A stretch of 64,000 nt of DNA from DASUCS01 sp041166745 (GTDB lineage Bacteria > Actinomycetota > Acidimicrobiia > Acidimicrobiales > JACDCH01), in contig JBEEGH010000006.1 in NCBI GenBank assembly GCA_041166745.1, forward strand, positions 1 through 64,000. Direction: 5' to 3'. Each line of letters starts with the position of its first letter. The stretch's first letter is position 1. Below, piece by piece: positions 27,401 to 34,873 of this stretch. The notes below the pieces were generated by a model. The model was not told the DNA's origin. It saw only the letters and a program-made list of their open reading frames with translations, and did no database searches. The translations under genes were made by a program, and so were the position numbers.

Positions 27401-27688
27401 TTCAATCGAGTCTTTGCTGAGGGTGCGGCGCTGTCGCTGGAGGGTGCGGTGGCGTACGCGCAACGTGGTCGCGGTGAGCGCAAGCGTCCCGCTGCGGGGT
27501 GGGCGAGCCTGACTCCCGCGGAGCTCGACGTCGTGCGACTGGTTGGCGACGGTCTTGCGAACAAGGAGATCGCCGAAAAGCTGTTCGTCTCGCCGCGGAC
27601 CGTTCAGGCGCACTTGACGCACATCTACGCCAAGCTCGGCACGAGTTCGCGAGTGCAGCTCGCCAAAGAGGTGGCGCGGCATGGATGA
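24476..27688 (+). CDS. class III cyclase-like / STAND ATPase / TPR / LuxR regulator, copy 2
   Basis: 1070 aa beginning in the ATGA overlap with copy 1. Same domain order and close identity at both ends, so a tandem duplication. The cyclase-like domain keeps D15, D60, N112 and R116 (YIGPAINRCAR), although the base-selecting Lys of true cyclases is not obvious in either copy (VEQGEGD). The Walker A is TGAGGAGKT. The middle TPR-like part is much more diverged than the cyclase and HTH ends, as expected if the two copies now sense different ligands while binding similar DNA. Its stop overlaps the next gene by eight bases. Confidence 0.9.
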   Translation: MSQLPTGTVTLLLADVEGSTRLWESDSAAMTAAVARLDETLAEVIECHRGARPVEQGEGDSFVVAFARASDAVACALDLQLADLAPIKLRIGLHTGEVQLRDEGNYIGPAINRCARLRNLAHGGQTVLSQSTHDVVDDRVPADAWLLDLGTHRLRDLARPERVLQLCHPDLQVEFPALRSLDALPHNLPVQLTNFIGRDAELAELQSLLRETRLLTLTGAGGAGKTRLALQLGADILDAHRDGIWHADLSTITEPALLALVVVRAAGLPDQPAHEPVSLLVEHFRNGTVLLVLDNCEHLIAVCAELTETLLRACPSLTIVATSREPLGVAGEVTWRVPSLGLPDDDTSLRSEAMQLFEDRARHARPGFQITDGNFAAVAEICRRLDGIPLAIELAAARVRVLSPERIAKGLHDRFRLLAGGARTAMPRQQTLRASVDWSFNLLTQPERVLFRRLAVFAGSFDLDAAEVVGEGDPLEMHQVLDQLSLLVDKSLVVTDGSSGDTRYRLLETVRQFAMDHLADSGEAEGVRGRHRDHYLSVAERVHTSIVVGQPLAHARTLLPDWDNLRTAFRWSRDNSDAVDSLRISVSTYFLAAQGDTWREASGWLDEVLEDDSVTDAPPALRVRGLIASAHLIGVGSLDPRGPARADEAVAIARAIEDPILLGHALVGVGMACTYLDQERGEPALREAVALARQTQNEPLLKWALTWLGATVIGRDLVEARAVLEEGGADTWAACAMVMQGDLDDARATISRDRTGIEQLHGYLARGLVLIFSGEYEAAAICGKRLIEAALGFGLHLEAVHGDALLGLAALAVGDIGAARSATASDRGILSGPGQISGHWIGTIRAEAELADGNVDAARLAADQTIGRARAADIRYGLEWALRARARVALAEGEIESAEALAHEALTVAHELGDKMGVTEALELLALLSNGEHGTRLFGSAVACRTASGFVRFPIYTGACESSVAALRAELGDESFNRVFAEGAALSLEGAVAYAQRGRGERKRPAAGWASLTPAELDVVRLVGDGLANKEIAEKLFVSPRTVQAHLTHIYAKLGTSSRVQLAKEVARHG

Positions 27689-29003
27689 GCTTCGGAAGGC
27701 GCCGCACGGTGGAGGTTCACCTGAGCTGGCTGCGCTCGACCGAGATGCTTCCCTGCGTGGCTACTGGCCGGGATCAGCTTGGCCGGTGGAGTGCGGCGGG
27801 AATCGCCGGCAAAAGCTGGCCCGATCTCCGGGGCTAGGGCTGAAGCCAAACGATCGTCTCACGTCGACCTCGCGCACCAACGGCCGCTGGAACGTGATGT
27901 TCGTTCAACGCGATCCGGGCGAGCTCTACCTCTATTCGACCGACATGATGGGAACGGCCAACCCCGTCGGGCGCGTCGAAAGGGTCCACCCCGAATCCCT
28001 GGAAACCGAAGCTGTTTCACCCGATCTCGCCACGGGCGGGCACATTTGGTGTGGCGCGATTGTCGTGCACGAGAACGGCGATATCTACTGCGCCAACGGG
28101 CGCTATGTGCACCGGCTCGATGCCGACTGCTCGGTTGTGGCCGAACGGGAGCTCCCGACTGATGGGCCGCACAACGGGCTGCTCGTCACGTCCGACGGCA
28201 TGATCGTCACCAAGGACATCCGGCTCGGTCCTCCCTCGTCGGTGATCCTGCTGCTCGATCCCGCTCGGCTCGACATCGTGGCTCGGGTCGAGGCACCCGA
28301 GCCGTCGATGGGCCGCATCGCGATCGACGGGGAGTGGCTGTACGTACCCGGCACCGAGCATCTGTTTCGCTATCGCGTCACAGCCGGCGAGCTTGCGCTG
28401 GATGACAGCTGGTCGCCGCGTTACCGACGTCCCGGCGGAGGTCTCGCATGGGACAGCTGCCTGTACGACGGGTCGGCGTGGCTGATGGACAACGGCGACA
28501 CCGAGGCCGTGCACATGATCGTCGAAGCGCAACCGTCGGGAAGCCGGGTTGCGGAGGTCGAGCGCCTGACCCGTTACGACGTGGCCCAGGGCGTCATCCG
28601 CGTCAGCACCGAGGACGGAGGTGCCACCAGCTTTGAGCCGTTCGGAGCCGCCCGAGGCTGGATCATCGCTCCGCCCTTGGTCCACGACGGTCTCGTGATC
28701 TGCTGGGACACCGGCAACTCGCTCCTCGGCGCGTTCCGGGCCGACACGTTCGAGGAGGTCTGGCGCAACACGATGTGCGTCTCGATGCAGCCCGTGTTGT
28801 ATCCCGACACGGGCGAACTCGTCGTCGACGACCAAACGGGAGGGGCTCACGCTGTCGTTGTCGACGTGCGCACCGGCGAAGAGCGAGGGCGGGCACTGAC
28901 GGACTGTCCGATGTTGCCGAACGGCATGTTCTTCACTCCCGGCTTCGAGCGAGACCTCTACATGTGTGAGCCCCTCGCGGTGGCAAGAGTCGCGGCGAGG
29001 TGA
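27681..29003 (+). CDS. beta-propeller-like (PQQ/SMP-30-like) conserved hypothetical protein
   Basis: 440 aa; ATG at 27681 overlaps the end of the second LuxR gene. The first about 55 residues are low-conservation looking and could be non-native; recognisable sequence starts near NDRLTSTSRTNGRWN. Repeated blades of four-strand type appear (NGDIYCANGRYVHRLDADC, DGEWLYVPGTEHLFRYRV, GELVVDDQTGGAHAVVVDV). The family is common in mycobacteria and other actinobacteria and lacks an assigned activity. No signal peptide. Overlap with the regulator suggests it belongs to its operon or is a target. Confidence 0.72.
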   Translation: MDELRKAPHGGGSPELAALDRDASLRGYWPGSAWPVECGGNRRQKLARSPGLGLKPNDRLTSTSRTNGRWNVMFVQRDPGELYLYSTDMMGTANPVGRVERVHPESLETEAVSPDLATGGHIWCGAIVVHENGDIYCANGRYVHRLDADCSVVAERELPTDGPHNGLLVTSDGMIVTKDIRLGPPSSVILLLDPARLDIVARVEAPEPSMGRIAIDGEWLYVPGTEHLFRYRVTAGELALDDSWSPRYRRPGGGLAWDSCLYDGSAWLMDNGDTEAVHMIVEAQPSGSRVAEVERLTRYDVAQGVIRVSTEDGGATSFEPFGAARGWIIAPPLVHDGLVICWDTGNSLLGAFRADTFEEVWRNTMCVSMQPVLYPDTGELVVDDQTGGAHAVVVDVRTGEERGRALTDCPMLPNGMFFTPGFERDLYMCEPLAVARVAAR

Positions 29004-29059
29004 CGCGGCACGAAGCCGCGCTACCACGGTCCGATCTCAACGACAGTGAGGAGTACTAG

Positions 29060-29437
29060 GTGGCTGCAACGGAGCCAGATCAAGTCGTCCGCCTGTGGAC
29101 CGACTTCTTCAACGCCCGAGATCTCGAAGGACTCGCCTCGATGTACGAGGATGACGCAGTGCTGGTTCCGGCGCCGGGCGAAGCACCAGTCGGCGGTGTC
29201 GTCTCGATCCTCGATGCATGGAAGCCGTTCATCGAGAGCGGCGCCACCATGTCGATCGTCGCGGGCACGTCGATCGTTCTGGGCGACATTGCCCTCACCC
29301 ACAACAGGGCGCGTGTTGACATTCCAGGAGTTGATGCGATCGAGGGATCGTCGGCCGAGGTCGTTCGCCTCCAGCCCGATGGCTCGTGGAAGTACGCCAT
29401 CTGCAATCCGTACGGAGACTCCCACCTTCAGGGCTGA
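29060..29437 (+). CDS. NTF2-like (SnoaL/DUF4440-type) small protein
   Basis: 125 aa with GTG at 29060 behind GTGAGGAG. The pattern VVRLWTDFFNARDLEGLASMYEDDAVLVPAPG, a long middle helix, and a final strand DGSWKYAICNPYG is the cone-shaped NTF2-like fold used by ketosteroid-isomerase, SnoaL and many small-ligand binding proteins. No catalytic pair can be assigned. It sits 56 bases after the propeller gene and 60 before the LolA-like gene, all co-directional. Confidence 0.75.
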   Translation: MAATEPDQVVRLWTDFFNARDLEGLASMYEDDAVLVPAPGEAPVGGVVSILDAWKPFIESGATMSIVAGTSIVLGDIALTHNRARVDIPGVDAIEGSSAEVVRLQPDGSWKYAICNPYGDSHLQG

Positions 29438-29497
29438 AGCCAACGGTGAGCTCACGCACCGCTCGTCTCGACGCCGACTCAGCAGCAACTACAGAGC

Positions 29498-30742
29498 ATG
29501 GTCTGGATACGGGAGACTGGCTACGTGGGTGAGCTCGGTGATCTGCTCGAGGTGATCTCAGGGTCGCCACACGCGCGCACGGTGCACACGGTGGGGCGGA
29601 TGTGGTCCGATCCGGGCGCATTTCACGAGGTCTTCGCCGCATGGAACCACGGTCACGGCGCGAACGTGGCCATTGGGATCGCCTCCACCGGCTCGGAGCC
29701 TCCGGACGCGGTGACAGGCAGCCGCATCGAGACCTGGTGGACTCACGATGGGCGCACGCGCGTCGACCGCGACGGGCAAGTTGCGATTACCACTCCCGAC
29801 GAGGTGCTCGTCTACACGCCTGGCCACGGCGGGATCCGGTCGCGGCCCGACGAACGTCATGGGAGCGCGCCTCTCATCGGGGCGGCTCCGCTCCTCGGCT
29901 GGCTCGACTTCGAGATCGAACAACGCGCGACGTGGGAAAACCGCAACACATGGGACGTCCTGGGCCGGCCAAGCGTGGGCCGTGCGTTCTTCGGCATTCC
30001 GCCTTGGCTGCATGAACTGATGGGCGTCGAGTTTCGTCTCGGTATCGACGCCGCAACCGGCCTGATCCTTCACGCGCAAGGCACGCTGAACGGCAGCGTC
30101 GTTTCGTGGATGGCACTGGACGACGTCGTCGTCGATGAGCCCGTCACCGACGACATGTTCCAGTTCACGCCGCCCAACGGCGAACGCATTCGCAGCAACA
30201 CGGAGATGCTCGTTGAGCACTTGCAATCGCTCGGCGTCGACGTTTCTGCAGTCGATCCCGAAGACGAGCAACAAGTACACGACCTGATGCGACGATGGCG
30301 CGAGTCGCAGATGCCGTCGCATCATCGGCAGCCAACGCTCGACGAGCTTGCCGCGAACCACGTCGTGACCGGCCCACTGCCCGTAGACGAGCCCGCTGAA
30401 CGCGAGCGGGTCGAGCATGTGATCAAGCTGATCGGCACGGCATCCGACGACGGCGAGGACGTTCCCGCCGTCGACCGCGGTGAGGGCCTCGGTGTGTGCT
30501 TGCGGACCGCTGCGAGCCGCGTGAACGCGACCGAGCCGACAGTCATCGAGGTCGATCACATGAAGTTCCTCAACGATCGCGAGGCGGTGGTCTGGTACAG
30601 CCTCAGCGTCGGCACCAACCGCTACATCCAACGCCAAGAGGCCCGCGCCATCCGCGTGGACGGCGACTGGTTCGTGAGTCGCGCGAGCTTCTGTGAACTG
30701 ATGGCCCGAGCCGGCGTCACGTGCCCACCCCCCGCCGAATGA
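29498..30742 (+). CDS. hypothetical protein with LolA-like N-terminal region
   Basis: 414 aa from ATG at 29498; a GTG at 29525 behind GGGAGA is an equally good start. The first about 210 residues run as beta strands ending MFQFTPPNGERI, a motif typical of LolA/RseB-like lipoprotein-carrier folds. The C-terminal about 130 residues (after ADELAANH-type linker) form a second alpha/beta domain ending with Cys-containing SFCELMARAGVTCPPP. No signal peptide is visible, odd for a LolA-like fold. Function unknown. It converges on the glycine-rich membrane protein, 12 bases away. Confidence 0.6.
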   Translation: MVWIRETGYVGELGDLLEVISGSPHARTVHTVGRMWSDPGAFHEVFAAWNHGHGANVAIGIASTGSEPPDAVTGSRIETWWTHDGRTRVDRDGQVAITTPDEVLVYTPGHGGIRSRPDERHGSAPLIGAAPLLGWLDFEIEQRATWENRNTWDVLGRPSVGRAFFGIPPWLHELMGVEFRLGIDAATGLILHAQGTLNGSVVSWMALDDVVVDEPVTDDMFQFTPPNGERIRSNTEMLVEHLQSLGVDVSAVDPEDEQQVHDLMRRWRESQMPSHHRQPTLDELAANHVVTGPLPVDEPAERERVEHVIKLIGTASDDGEDVPAVDRGEGLGVCLRTAASRVNATEPTVIEVDHMKFLNDREAVVWYSLSVGTNRYIQRQEARAIRVDGDWFVSRASFCELMARAGVTCPPPAE

Positions 30743-30754
30743 TCTAGCCCACGG

Positions 30755-32170
30755 TCAGCCCGGCTTGGAGAAGCTGAGCGTCACCATGCCGTCACCGGCG
30801 CGGACGCCGGACTCGAACGTTGTGCCCGCGGGCCCGTGACCGGATCCACCTCCGCCCGCGCCCGCCATCTCGCCGCCGCCACCGCCGCCGCCGCCGAACC
30901 ATCCGCCGCCCCCACCGCCGCCGCCATCGTTGCCTTCGACGCCGTTGTCGTCGCCTCCGGTTCCTCCGGTGCCCGCCGTGCCGTCGAGTCCCGGCGTGAA
31001 CCCCGGGGGAGTAGTGCCGGCGCCGCCGCCGGAACCGCCGCTGGTCTGCGTGCCGGCTCCGCCGCCGACACCGTCGCTGGGCCTGGTTCCGCTCGTCGCG
31101 CCAGCGGTGCCCTGCAAGCCCCCGCCGGCGCCCGCTCCGGTGTTCGTCGTCTGTGGGGCCGCACCGCCCCCTCCGCCCGCCACAACGACGCGGTTCGTGA
31201 ACGATGTTCCGCCCTGGCGAACGTCGGATGCGCCGCCTCCGCCTCCGGCTCCCGTTCCGCCGGACCCTGAGCTTCCCTGACCTCCCGTGCCGCCGCCGTT
31301 GATCCCGGCCAGGCCGCGAGTGGGATTGAACTTCCCGACGACGTCGCCACCCGCTCCCCCCACGTTGATCTGCAGGGTCTCGCCTGGCGTCACCGCGATC
31401 GTGGCGGTGGCCCGGCCCCCCAACCCACCTTCTTTGGAGGAGATTTTTCCGCCGGCGGCGCCGAAGGCATCGACGGTGATCGTCGTCACGCCCGCGGGAA
31501 CGACGAAGTCGAACGTTCCCGGAGCGCTGAAGGATTGCGTCACGGGCACCGGCAGGGCGGTGTTCGCGCCGGTGGCCGGTGTGGTGGCGGCCGGTGCGGT
31601 CACCACCTTGTCGTCGCCGCGGTCGCGGGTGACCGCGAAGACCGCAGCGGCAGTCGCGACGACGGCAACGACAGCGACGGCCGCGGTCACGGGGAGCCGA
31701 CGCGGGCGCCGGGAGCGCTTGTTGCGACGGGCTTCGGCCGGAGTTCCGCCGCCGCGTCCGAAGCCGCGGAGGCGGCCCGGCCCGCGCTCGGGTGGGGCGA
31801 TCGTGGCTGTCGCGGCGAGCTCATCGAACAGCCCGGGCTGGGACGTCTGTCCGGATGATGACAGCACTCGACCCGAAGCCGGCGACGCCAGGAAGCGTTC
31901 GATCGGCTCGTCGAGCTTGCCGCCATCGAGATCGACGAAGAAGCCCGCGAGCGCTCGCCGCGGAACGCACGCCACTGCATCTCGTTCGCCGCGCAGTCTG
32001 AACGCCACTGCGTCCCAGGTGATCGTCGCGGGCTCGACCACGAAGCGGGGACGGTGGTGCACCTCCGTGACGCGCTCGAAGGGGTTCGCTTCATGCGGGC
32101 TCGAGGCAACGGTTCCAACACCGCCCGTAGAGATCGTCGTGCGCGACGACCTCGAGTCCGCTTTCGTCAT
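30755..32170 (-). CDS. membrane protein: shared module + TM + glycine-rich extracytoplasmic domain
   Basis: 471 aa from ATG at 32170 (GGGGG upstream). Residues 29-150 repeat the module seen in the 8462-10411 protein: NPFER, VEPATITWDAVAFRLRG, ACVPRRAL, IERFLASP, GRVL, PGLFDEL, APPERGPG. A basic stretch precedes one TM helix (about 159-180). Outside, residues 205-470 are a glycine-rich domain (FDFVVPAGVTTITVDAFGA, ETLQINVGGAGG, then long Gly/Ser/Thr runs) like the Gly_rich domains of surface proteins. No cleavable signal: it is anchored with the shared module in the cytoplasm. Function unknown; the common module suggests both proteins talk to the same intracellular partner. Confidence 0.72.
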   Translation of the reverse strand: MTKADSRSSRTTISTGGVGTVASSPHEANPFERVTEVHHRPRFVVEPATITWDAVAFRLRGERDAVACVPRRALAGFFVDLDGGKLDEPIERFLASPASGRVLSSSGQTSQPGLFDELAATATIAPPERGPGRLRGFGRGGGTPAEARRNKRSRRPRRLPVTAAVAVVAVVATAAAVFAVTRDRGDDKVVTAPAATTPATGANTALPVPVTQSFSAPGTFDFVVPAGVTTITVDAFGAAGGKISSKEGGLGGRATATIAVTPGETLQINVGGAGGDVVGKFNPTRGLAGINGGGTGGQGSSGSGGTGAGGGGGASDVRQGGTSFTNRVVVAGGGGGAAPQTTNTGAGAGGGLQGTAGATSGTRPSDGVGGGAGTQTSGGSGGGAGTTPPGFTPGLDGTAGTGGTGGDDNGVEGNDGGGGGGGGWFGGGGGGGGEMAGAGGGGSGHGPAGTTFESGVRAGDGMVTLSFSKPG

Positions 32171-32271
32171 CCCCCACCCCCGTCCGCTGGACGCGACGGT
32201 AGTGCTACGTCCGGGAGTGATGTCGGCGAAAGAAGGCAGGCCGCCGGCTGCCCGTAACGCGTCGACACCAG

Positions 32272-32853
32272 GTGCCGATATGTCACATAGTGCACGGGCG
32301 AGCAGAGAAGCCTCGACGGAGAGTGATCGCGGGCCTGGAACCCGCGAATCTCGATGCCGCGACCAGTGAGTTCTTCGTGTCGCGCGCCTCTGTGATCGAT
32401 GCCAAGCCGAGCCCGATCGTGCGGATCGAAGGCGCGCACCCGCTGCGGCTCGCGATGTTGGAGTCGGTGCTGACCGCCGGCGGGATCGTGCAGGCCGTCA
32501 TGTGGGCAGCCCGACCCGACATCGACGGCGGGCCGCGCGGACCGTGGGTCACGCCGTTGTCCGATGAGCTGACCGAAGGGCTGGCCGGTCTCGGCGGGTT
32601 CGACGATGTCCATCAGGTGGCCGGACGCTGGCTGGAAGCCGGCACCTGGGAGACCAAGCCCGGTCTGCGGGACGAGCTCACGGTCGGTTTGCTCCTTTTG
32701 GCGCATCTCTCGCGTGATGCGCGGCGCATCCAGGGGCGCGTTTGGTGCTGGACGGAGTTGCCGTCGGACGCACCGACGCGACCGACGAGACGGTGGGGGC
32801 GCAACTTCTCGAAGCGGGTCTTTCGAGGATTTCTCTCAGATCGGAAGGTTTGA
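32272..32853 (+). CDS. hypothetical protein
   Basis: Up to 193 aa from GTG at 32272. The start is uncertain because neither this codon nor the GTG at 32323 has a well-spaced ribosome-binding site; conserved-looking sequence begins about residue 28 (DAATSEFFVSRASVID). It is a mixed alpha/beta soluble protein with several Trp (AVMWAARPD, RVWCWTELPS) and a basic C-terminus (RRWGRNFSKRVFRGF). No family recognised. It is divergent from the glycine-rich membrane protein and 41 bases upstream of the ECF sigma gene. Confidence 0.5.
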   Translation: MPICHIVHGRAEKPRRRVIAGLEPANLDAATSEFFVSRASVIDAKPSPIVRIEGAHPLRLAMLESVLTAGGIVQAVMWAARPDIDGGPRGPWVTPLSDELTEGLAGLGGFDDVHQVAGRWLEAGTWETKPGLRDELTVGLLLLAHLSRDARRIQGRVWCWTELPSDAPTRPTRRWGRNFSKRVFRGFLSDRKV

Positions 32854-32894
32854 CAGCCGAAAAGACGTCGTGACATGCGATTGTGGGCGCCGTG

Positions 32895-33431
32895 ATGCTT
32901 GAGGCGGGCTTCGAGGCGGTGCTCGCTTTGGCGCAGACCGGGGACGAACGCGCCATCGGTCAGCTCTACCGGACCTACAACCCGTCACTCGTCCGGTTCT
33001 TCGCCGGGCAAGCGCCCGCCGTGAAGGAGGACCTTGCGCAAGAGGTGTGGCTGTCGGTCGCGGCCTCGCTCGCGTCCTTCGAGGGAGGCGAGGGCCAGTT
33101 CCGTGCATGGTTGTTCACCATCGCCCGCCGGCGGACCATCGACCATTGGCGGCTCGTCAGACGACGCCCGCCGGAAGTTGCGGAGGAGATCCTCGATCTC
33201 GCGCAGGCCGAGCCACCGGATTGGTTCGCGATCCAGTCGGCGATCGCGGAGCTGACCTCCGGACTGACCGACGAACAGACCGAAATCGTCTTGTTGCGGG
33301 TGGTGGCGGGTCTCAGCGTGGAGCAGGTCGCGACGATGGTGGGCAAGACTCCAGGCGCCGTCCGGGTGGTTCAGCACCGTGCCCTTCGGCGCCTCGCGTC
33401 GCACGCCCGGAACCGGGTTGTAACGCCATGA
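32895..33431 (+). CDS. ECF-type RNA polymerase sigma factor
   Basis: 178 aa from ATG at 32895 (GTG at 32883 possible). Region 2 (IGQLYRTYNPSLVRFF, KEDLAQEVWLSVAASLASF, FRAWLFTIARRRTIDHWR) and region 4 (GLSVEQVATMVGKTPGAVRVVQHRALRRL) are clear; regions 1 and 3 are absent, as in extracytoplasmic-function sigma factors. The following gene overlaps at ATGA and encodes a one-TM protein, the usual place of an anti-sigma factor. Directly downstream are TadE- and TadG-like genes, which may be its regulon. Confidence 0.9.
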   Translation: MLEAGFEAVLALAQTGDERAIGQLYRTYNPSLVRFFAGQAPAVKEDLAQEVWLSVAASLASFEGGEGQFRAWLFTIARRRTIDHWRLVRRRPPEVAEEILDLAQAEPPDWFAIQSAIAELTSGLTDEQTEIVLLRVVAGLSVEQVATMVGKTPGAVRVVQHRALRRLASHARNRVVTP

Positions 33432-34267
33432 CCGAAGAGTCCGATCTCTCTATCGACATGATCGATCACCTGCTTGACGAATACATGGCCGATGCCATCG
33501 TGGGCGGCTGGGTCGATCGAGAAACGGTCGCCCCGGAACTACAACGGATCGTCCAGTTGGCCGACGTCGCCCGAAGCCCGGCGCTGCCGGAAGAGCTCGC
33601 CGATGAGGACGGGGTGGTCGATGCCTTTCTCGAGGTCATGGGCGCCGCCCAGGAGCGAGTGGATGTCGAGTGTCAACGGCGTCGACGCCTCCAGCGGCGG
33701 GCGGCCAAGGCGGTTGCGGCAATGGCACTCGTCGCGCTCACGGGCACCGCCGCCGCGGCCACGAATCATCTCCCCGACGCGGTCCAGGCCGTCGTTTCCG
33801 ACGCCGGTTCGCACGTCGGGCTCCACCTGCCGAAGCCGAACCACGAGGCGAAGTCCGACACGAAATCCTCCGGCACGGGCACCGACTCGGCCCCGTCACA
33901 GGGCCAGGGACCAGACGCCACCGGCCCGGCGAAGGGTGGCCTGTGCACGGCGCACGCCGCGCGCGGCACGAGTCCTTCCGACAATGCGGGCGGAGTGGCC
34001 GAGCAGAACCTTCAGGCCGCGGCGGCCACGGCCGGCCAGACCGTCGACGAGTTCTGCGCCGATTCCGCCGACGCCAACGCAGCACCCTCGCCGGAGCCGC
34101 AGGCTCCCGACGACGGCACGGCGAGCGACAACACCAAGTCCAACGAGAACAAGCCGGCCGACCCAGGCGGGTCCGGGGTTGCCCCGCCCGCCAGCGACCA
34201 CCCGAACAACGGGAAGCAGCCGGTCGCGCCGAACGCGCAAGGACTCCAGCCCAAAGCGCGACCGTGA
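33428..34267 (+). CDS. one-TM protein, probable anti-sigma partner of the ECF factor
   Basis: 279 aa, starting in the stop of the sigma gene. The N-terminal 90 residues are acidic and helical (IDHLLDEYMADAIVGGWVD, ELADEDGVVDAFLEV), ending in a run of Arg (QRRRRLQRR). A weak membrane helix lies near 92-112. The exported part is low complexity: Pro, Ser, Asp, Gly and Lys rich, with two Cys. There is no HCC zinc motif of ZAS anti-sigma factors, so the anti-sigma role rests on position and topology. Confidence 0.6.
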   Translation: MTEESDLSIDMIDHLLDEYMADAIVGGWVDRETVAPELQRIVQLADVARSPALPEELADEDGVVDAFLEVMGAAQERVDVECQRRRRLQRRAAKAVAAMALVALTGTAAAATNHLPDAVQAVVSDAGSHVGLHLPKPNHEAKSDTKSSGTGTDSAPSQGQGPDATGPAKGGLCTAHAARGTSPSDNAGGVAEQNLQAAAATAGQTVDEFCADSADANAAPSPEPQAPDDGTASDNTKSNENKPADPGGSGVAPPASDHPNNGKQPVAPNAQGLQPKARP

Positions 34268-34330
34268 CAGCCGCGCCTTCGAGCAACTTCTTGTAACGCC
34301 AGACCGGCGGTCAACGCTGAACGAGTTGAC

Positions 34331-34873
34331 ATGCCTCGCTCCCAACGCGCCAAAGGTGACTCCGGCGCGGTTCTCGTCGAGTTCGCCATCACTCTTCCCT
34401 TGCTCGTCATGCTGCTCCTCGGCATGTTCACCGGTGGGCTCGCATGGAACCAGAAGCTCGCCACCACGAATGGTGTCCGGGAGGGGTCGCGCTTCGGAGC
34501 GACACTCGGGGTGTCTTCGGCTTCGTGCAGTTCGGGCGCAGGAACGCTGGATTGTTGGCTGAAGCAGGTCGCTGATGTCACGCAGTCCGCCAGCGAAGGT
34601 GAGTTGGGATCGAGCGTCGCGTCGCGGAACATTTGCGTCGCATACGTGTACCCGACGGGTGCGACAGCCAATGACCGGACCAAGGCCTTGGTGCGTACCG
34701 CCAGCGGAGACAGCATCACGACGGGAGCGACGTGTTTCTCTGACGGGCGGCCCGACACCGAGCGGCGGGTGCAGGTGACCGGCAGCCGCCAAGCGACCAT
34801 CGAGTTCATGCTCTTCACGTTGACGCCGACCCTGTCGACCGAATCCGTCACGAGATTCGAAGCGTCGACATGA
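34331..34873 (+). CDS. TadE-like pilus assembly protein
   Basis: 180 aa from ATG at 34331. A short basic start is followed by GAVLVEFAITLPLLVMLLLGMF, the TadE signature in which Glu follows the prepilin-type processing site, then an extracytoplasmic domain with Cys residues. TadE-like pseudopilins take part in Flp/Tad pilus assembly. It overlaps the TadG-like gene by ATGA. This small set is separate from the main Tad locus at 44-48 kb. Confidence 0.85.
   Translation: MPRSQRAKGDSGAVLVEFAITLPLLVMLLLGMFTGGLAWNQKLATTNGVREGSRFGATLGVSSASCSSGAGTLDCWLKQVADVTQSASEGELGSSVASRNICVAYVYPTGATANDRTKALVRTASGDSITTGATCFSDGRPDTERRVQVTGSRQATIEFMLFTLTPTLSTESVTRFEAST

Noticed and set aside
20405..30742. tRNA-anchored genomic island
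   Set aside because: The region next to selC has unusual regulators, but no integrase and no repeat of the tRNA 3' end was found.
30836..31280. Pro/Ala-rich plus-strand frames opposite the Gly-rich domain
   Set aside because: Direct result of reading poly-Gly codons in reverse; no start signals.
30800..31300. GGC/GCC repeat tract as a genomic repeat
   Set aside because: It codes for the Gly-rich domain and is irregular; not an independent tandem repeat array.
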